Translations under genes and position numbers: made by a program
Part shown: positions 13,938 to 14,422 of the stretch, one piece after another
Layout of the letters: each line of letters opens with the position of its first letter
Numbering within the stretch: the first letter of the stretch is position 1
The notes under the pieces: generated by a model
Told to the model about the DNA's origin: nothing
Databases searched by the model: none
Seen by the model: the letters and a program-made list of their open reading frames with translations, nothing else
DNA from: Pseudomonadota bacterium
GTDB lineage: Bacteria > Pseudomonadota > Gammaproteobacteria > Burkholderiales > Burkholderiaceae_C
DNA length: 14,422 nucleotides
Direction of reading: 5' to 3'
NCBI GenBank assembly: GCA_023390985.1
Contig: JAEWBU010000128.1
Coordinates: 1 to 14,422 of the forward strand

Positions 13938-14422
13938 TTACTCGGTGATGTTGTTGTCCTTGATGAAGCGCGCCCAGGTGCTGACCTGCTTTTCCACGAA
14001 GGGCTTGAACACTTCGGGGCCGCCGGCGGTGATGTCGATGCCCTGGGCGCTCAGCTTCTGCGCCACCTCGGGCGTGCGCAGCGCCTTGGCCACGGCCTCG
14101 TTGAGCCGCCGCACGATGGCCGGGTCCACCTTGGCCGGGCCGATCACGCCCCACCATGCGGGTGCGTCGAAGCCGGGAAAGCCGCTCTCGGCGATGGTGG
14201 GCACGTTGGGCATCTGCTTCGAGCGGGTGCTGGTGGACACCACCAGTGGCTTGAGGTTGCCGCTGTCCACGTGCGGCTTGACCAGGAAGAGCGAGCCCAC
14301 CACCAGAGGCACATGGCCGCCGGCGGCATCGTTCATCAGCGGCCCGCCTCCCCGATAAGGAATGTGGGTCCAGTTGAACCCGGCTCCCTTGGCCAGCGAG
14401 GCGATCGCCAGATGGCCCAGGC
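13938..14422 (-). CDS. Bug-family (TctC-like) substrate-binding protein, C-terminal part (5' end outside window)
   Basis: The frame runs open through the right edge and ends at TAA 13938-13940, giving the last 160 residues of a roughly 320-residue periplasmic binding protein. The edge sequence LGHLAIASLAKGAG, then THIPYRGGGPLMNDAAGGHV matches the Bug hallmark loop. The middle LKPLVVSTSTRSKQMPNVPT followed by IAESGFPGFDAPAWWGVIGP is typical, as is the C-terminal helix VSTWARFIKDNNI. Such proteins capture carboxylates or small aromatic compounds for tripartite tricarboxylate transporters, or act as solitary sensors; families are greatly expanded in Burkholderiales. The signal peptide lies outside the window. 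It is directly upstream of the CMD gene and likely in its operon. Ligand unknown. Confidence 0.92.
   Translation of the reverse strand, partial: LGHLAIASLAKGAGFNWTHIPYRGGGPLMNDAAGGHVPLVVGSLFLVKPHVDSGNLKPLVVSTSTRSKQMPNVPTIAESGFPGFDAPAWWGVIGPAKVDPAIVRRLNEAVAKALRTPEVAQKLSAQGIDITAGGPEVFKPFVEKQVSTWARFIKDNNITE

Noticed and set aside
1..14422. Defence system, CRISPR array, mobile element or tRNA
   Set aside because: I looked for repeats with regular spacers, transposase motifs, terminal inverted repeats and tRNA-like cloverleafs and saw none. The SUV3-like helicase plus exonuclease are the closest to a novel system, but they lie on opposite strands and no immunity marker is present.

Overview
The window is about 14.4 kb of GC-rich, gene-dense DNA that looks chromosomal and typical of a betaproteobacterium. 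I place it in Burkholderiales, most likely Comamonadaceae (Variovorax/Ramlibacter-like). The basis is the very high third-position GC, a Bug/TctC-type substrate-binding protein next to a carboxymuconolactone-decarboxylase-like gene, a DUF6279 lipoprotein, and a glmU - Lrp/AsnC - glmS arrangement. The genus is an inference. I see no rRNA, tRNA, CRISPR array, insertion sequence or phage gene.

Left part (1-2937): the C-terminal half of an MBL-fold metallohydrolase ends at a hairpin terminator. A small glutamine-rich, probably disordered protein follows, preceded by a tight leader hairpin. On the minus strand a DUF6279-type lipoprotein and an MFS transporter form an ATGA-overlapping pair. The lipoprotein start and the divergent glmU start appear to share one CATG.

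Central part (2936-6802): glmU and glmS, the two ends of cytosolic UDP-GlcNAc synthesis, flank an Lrp/AsnC-family regulator on the opposite strand. The regulator overlaps the glmU 3' end by 38 bp and shares an AT-rich 131-bp divergent intergenic region with glmS, so it is an obvious candidate regulator of glmS and of itself.

Variable part (6803-10204): a BLUF-type blue-light receptor with an unfamiliar N-terminal domain lies 12 bp after glmS. Next come the C-terminal half of a MYG1-family protein (catalytic N-terminal part missing, tail apparently frameshifted), a SpoIIAA/STAS-like protein that may be leaderless, a small two-helix membrane protein, a stand-alone DnaQ-like 3'-5' exonuclease with a TTG start, and a 91-residue conserved-looking small protein.

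Right part (10205-14422): a 1028-residue SUV3-like RNA/DNA helicase with a roughly 540-residue N-terminal extension, then a minus-strand pair made of a Bug substrate-binding protein (cut by the window edge) and a CMD-family protein without the CxxC motif. The items most worth following up are the BLUF gene behind glmS, the extended SUV3-like helicase, the Lrp-type regulator between the two amino-sugar genes, and the MYG1 remnant/STAS junction.
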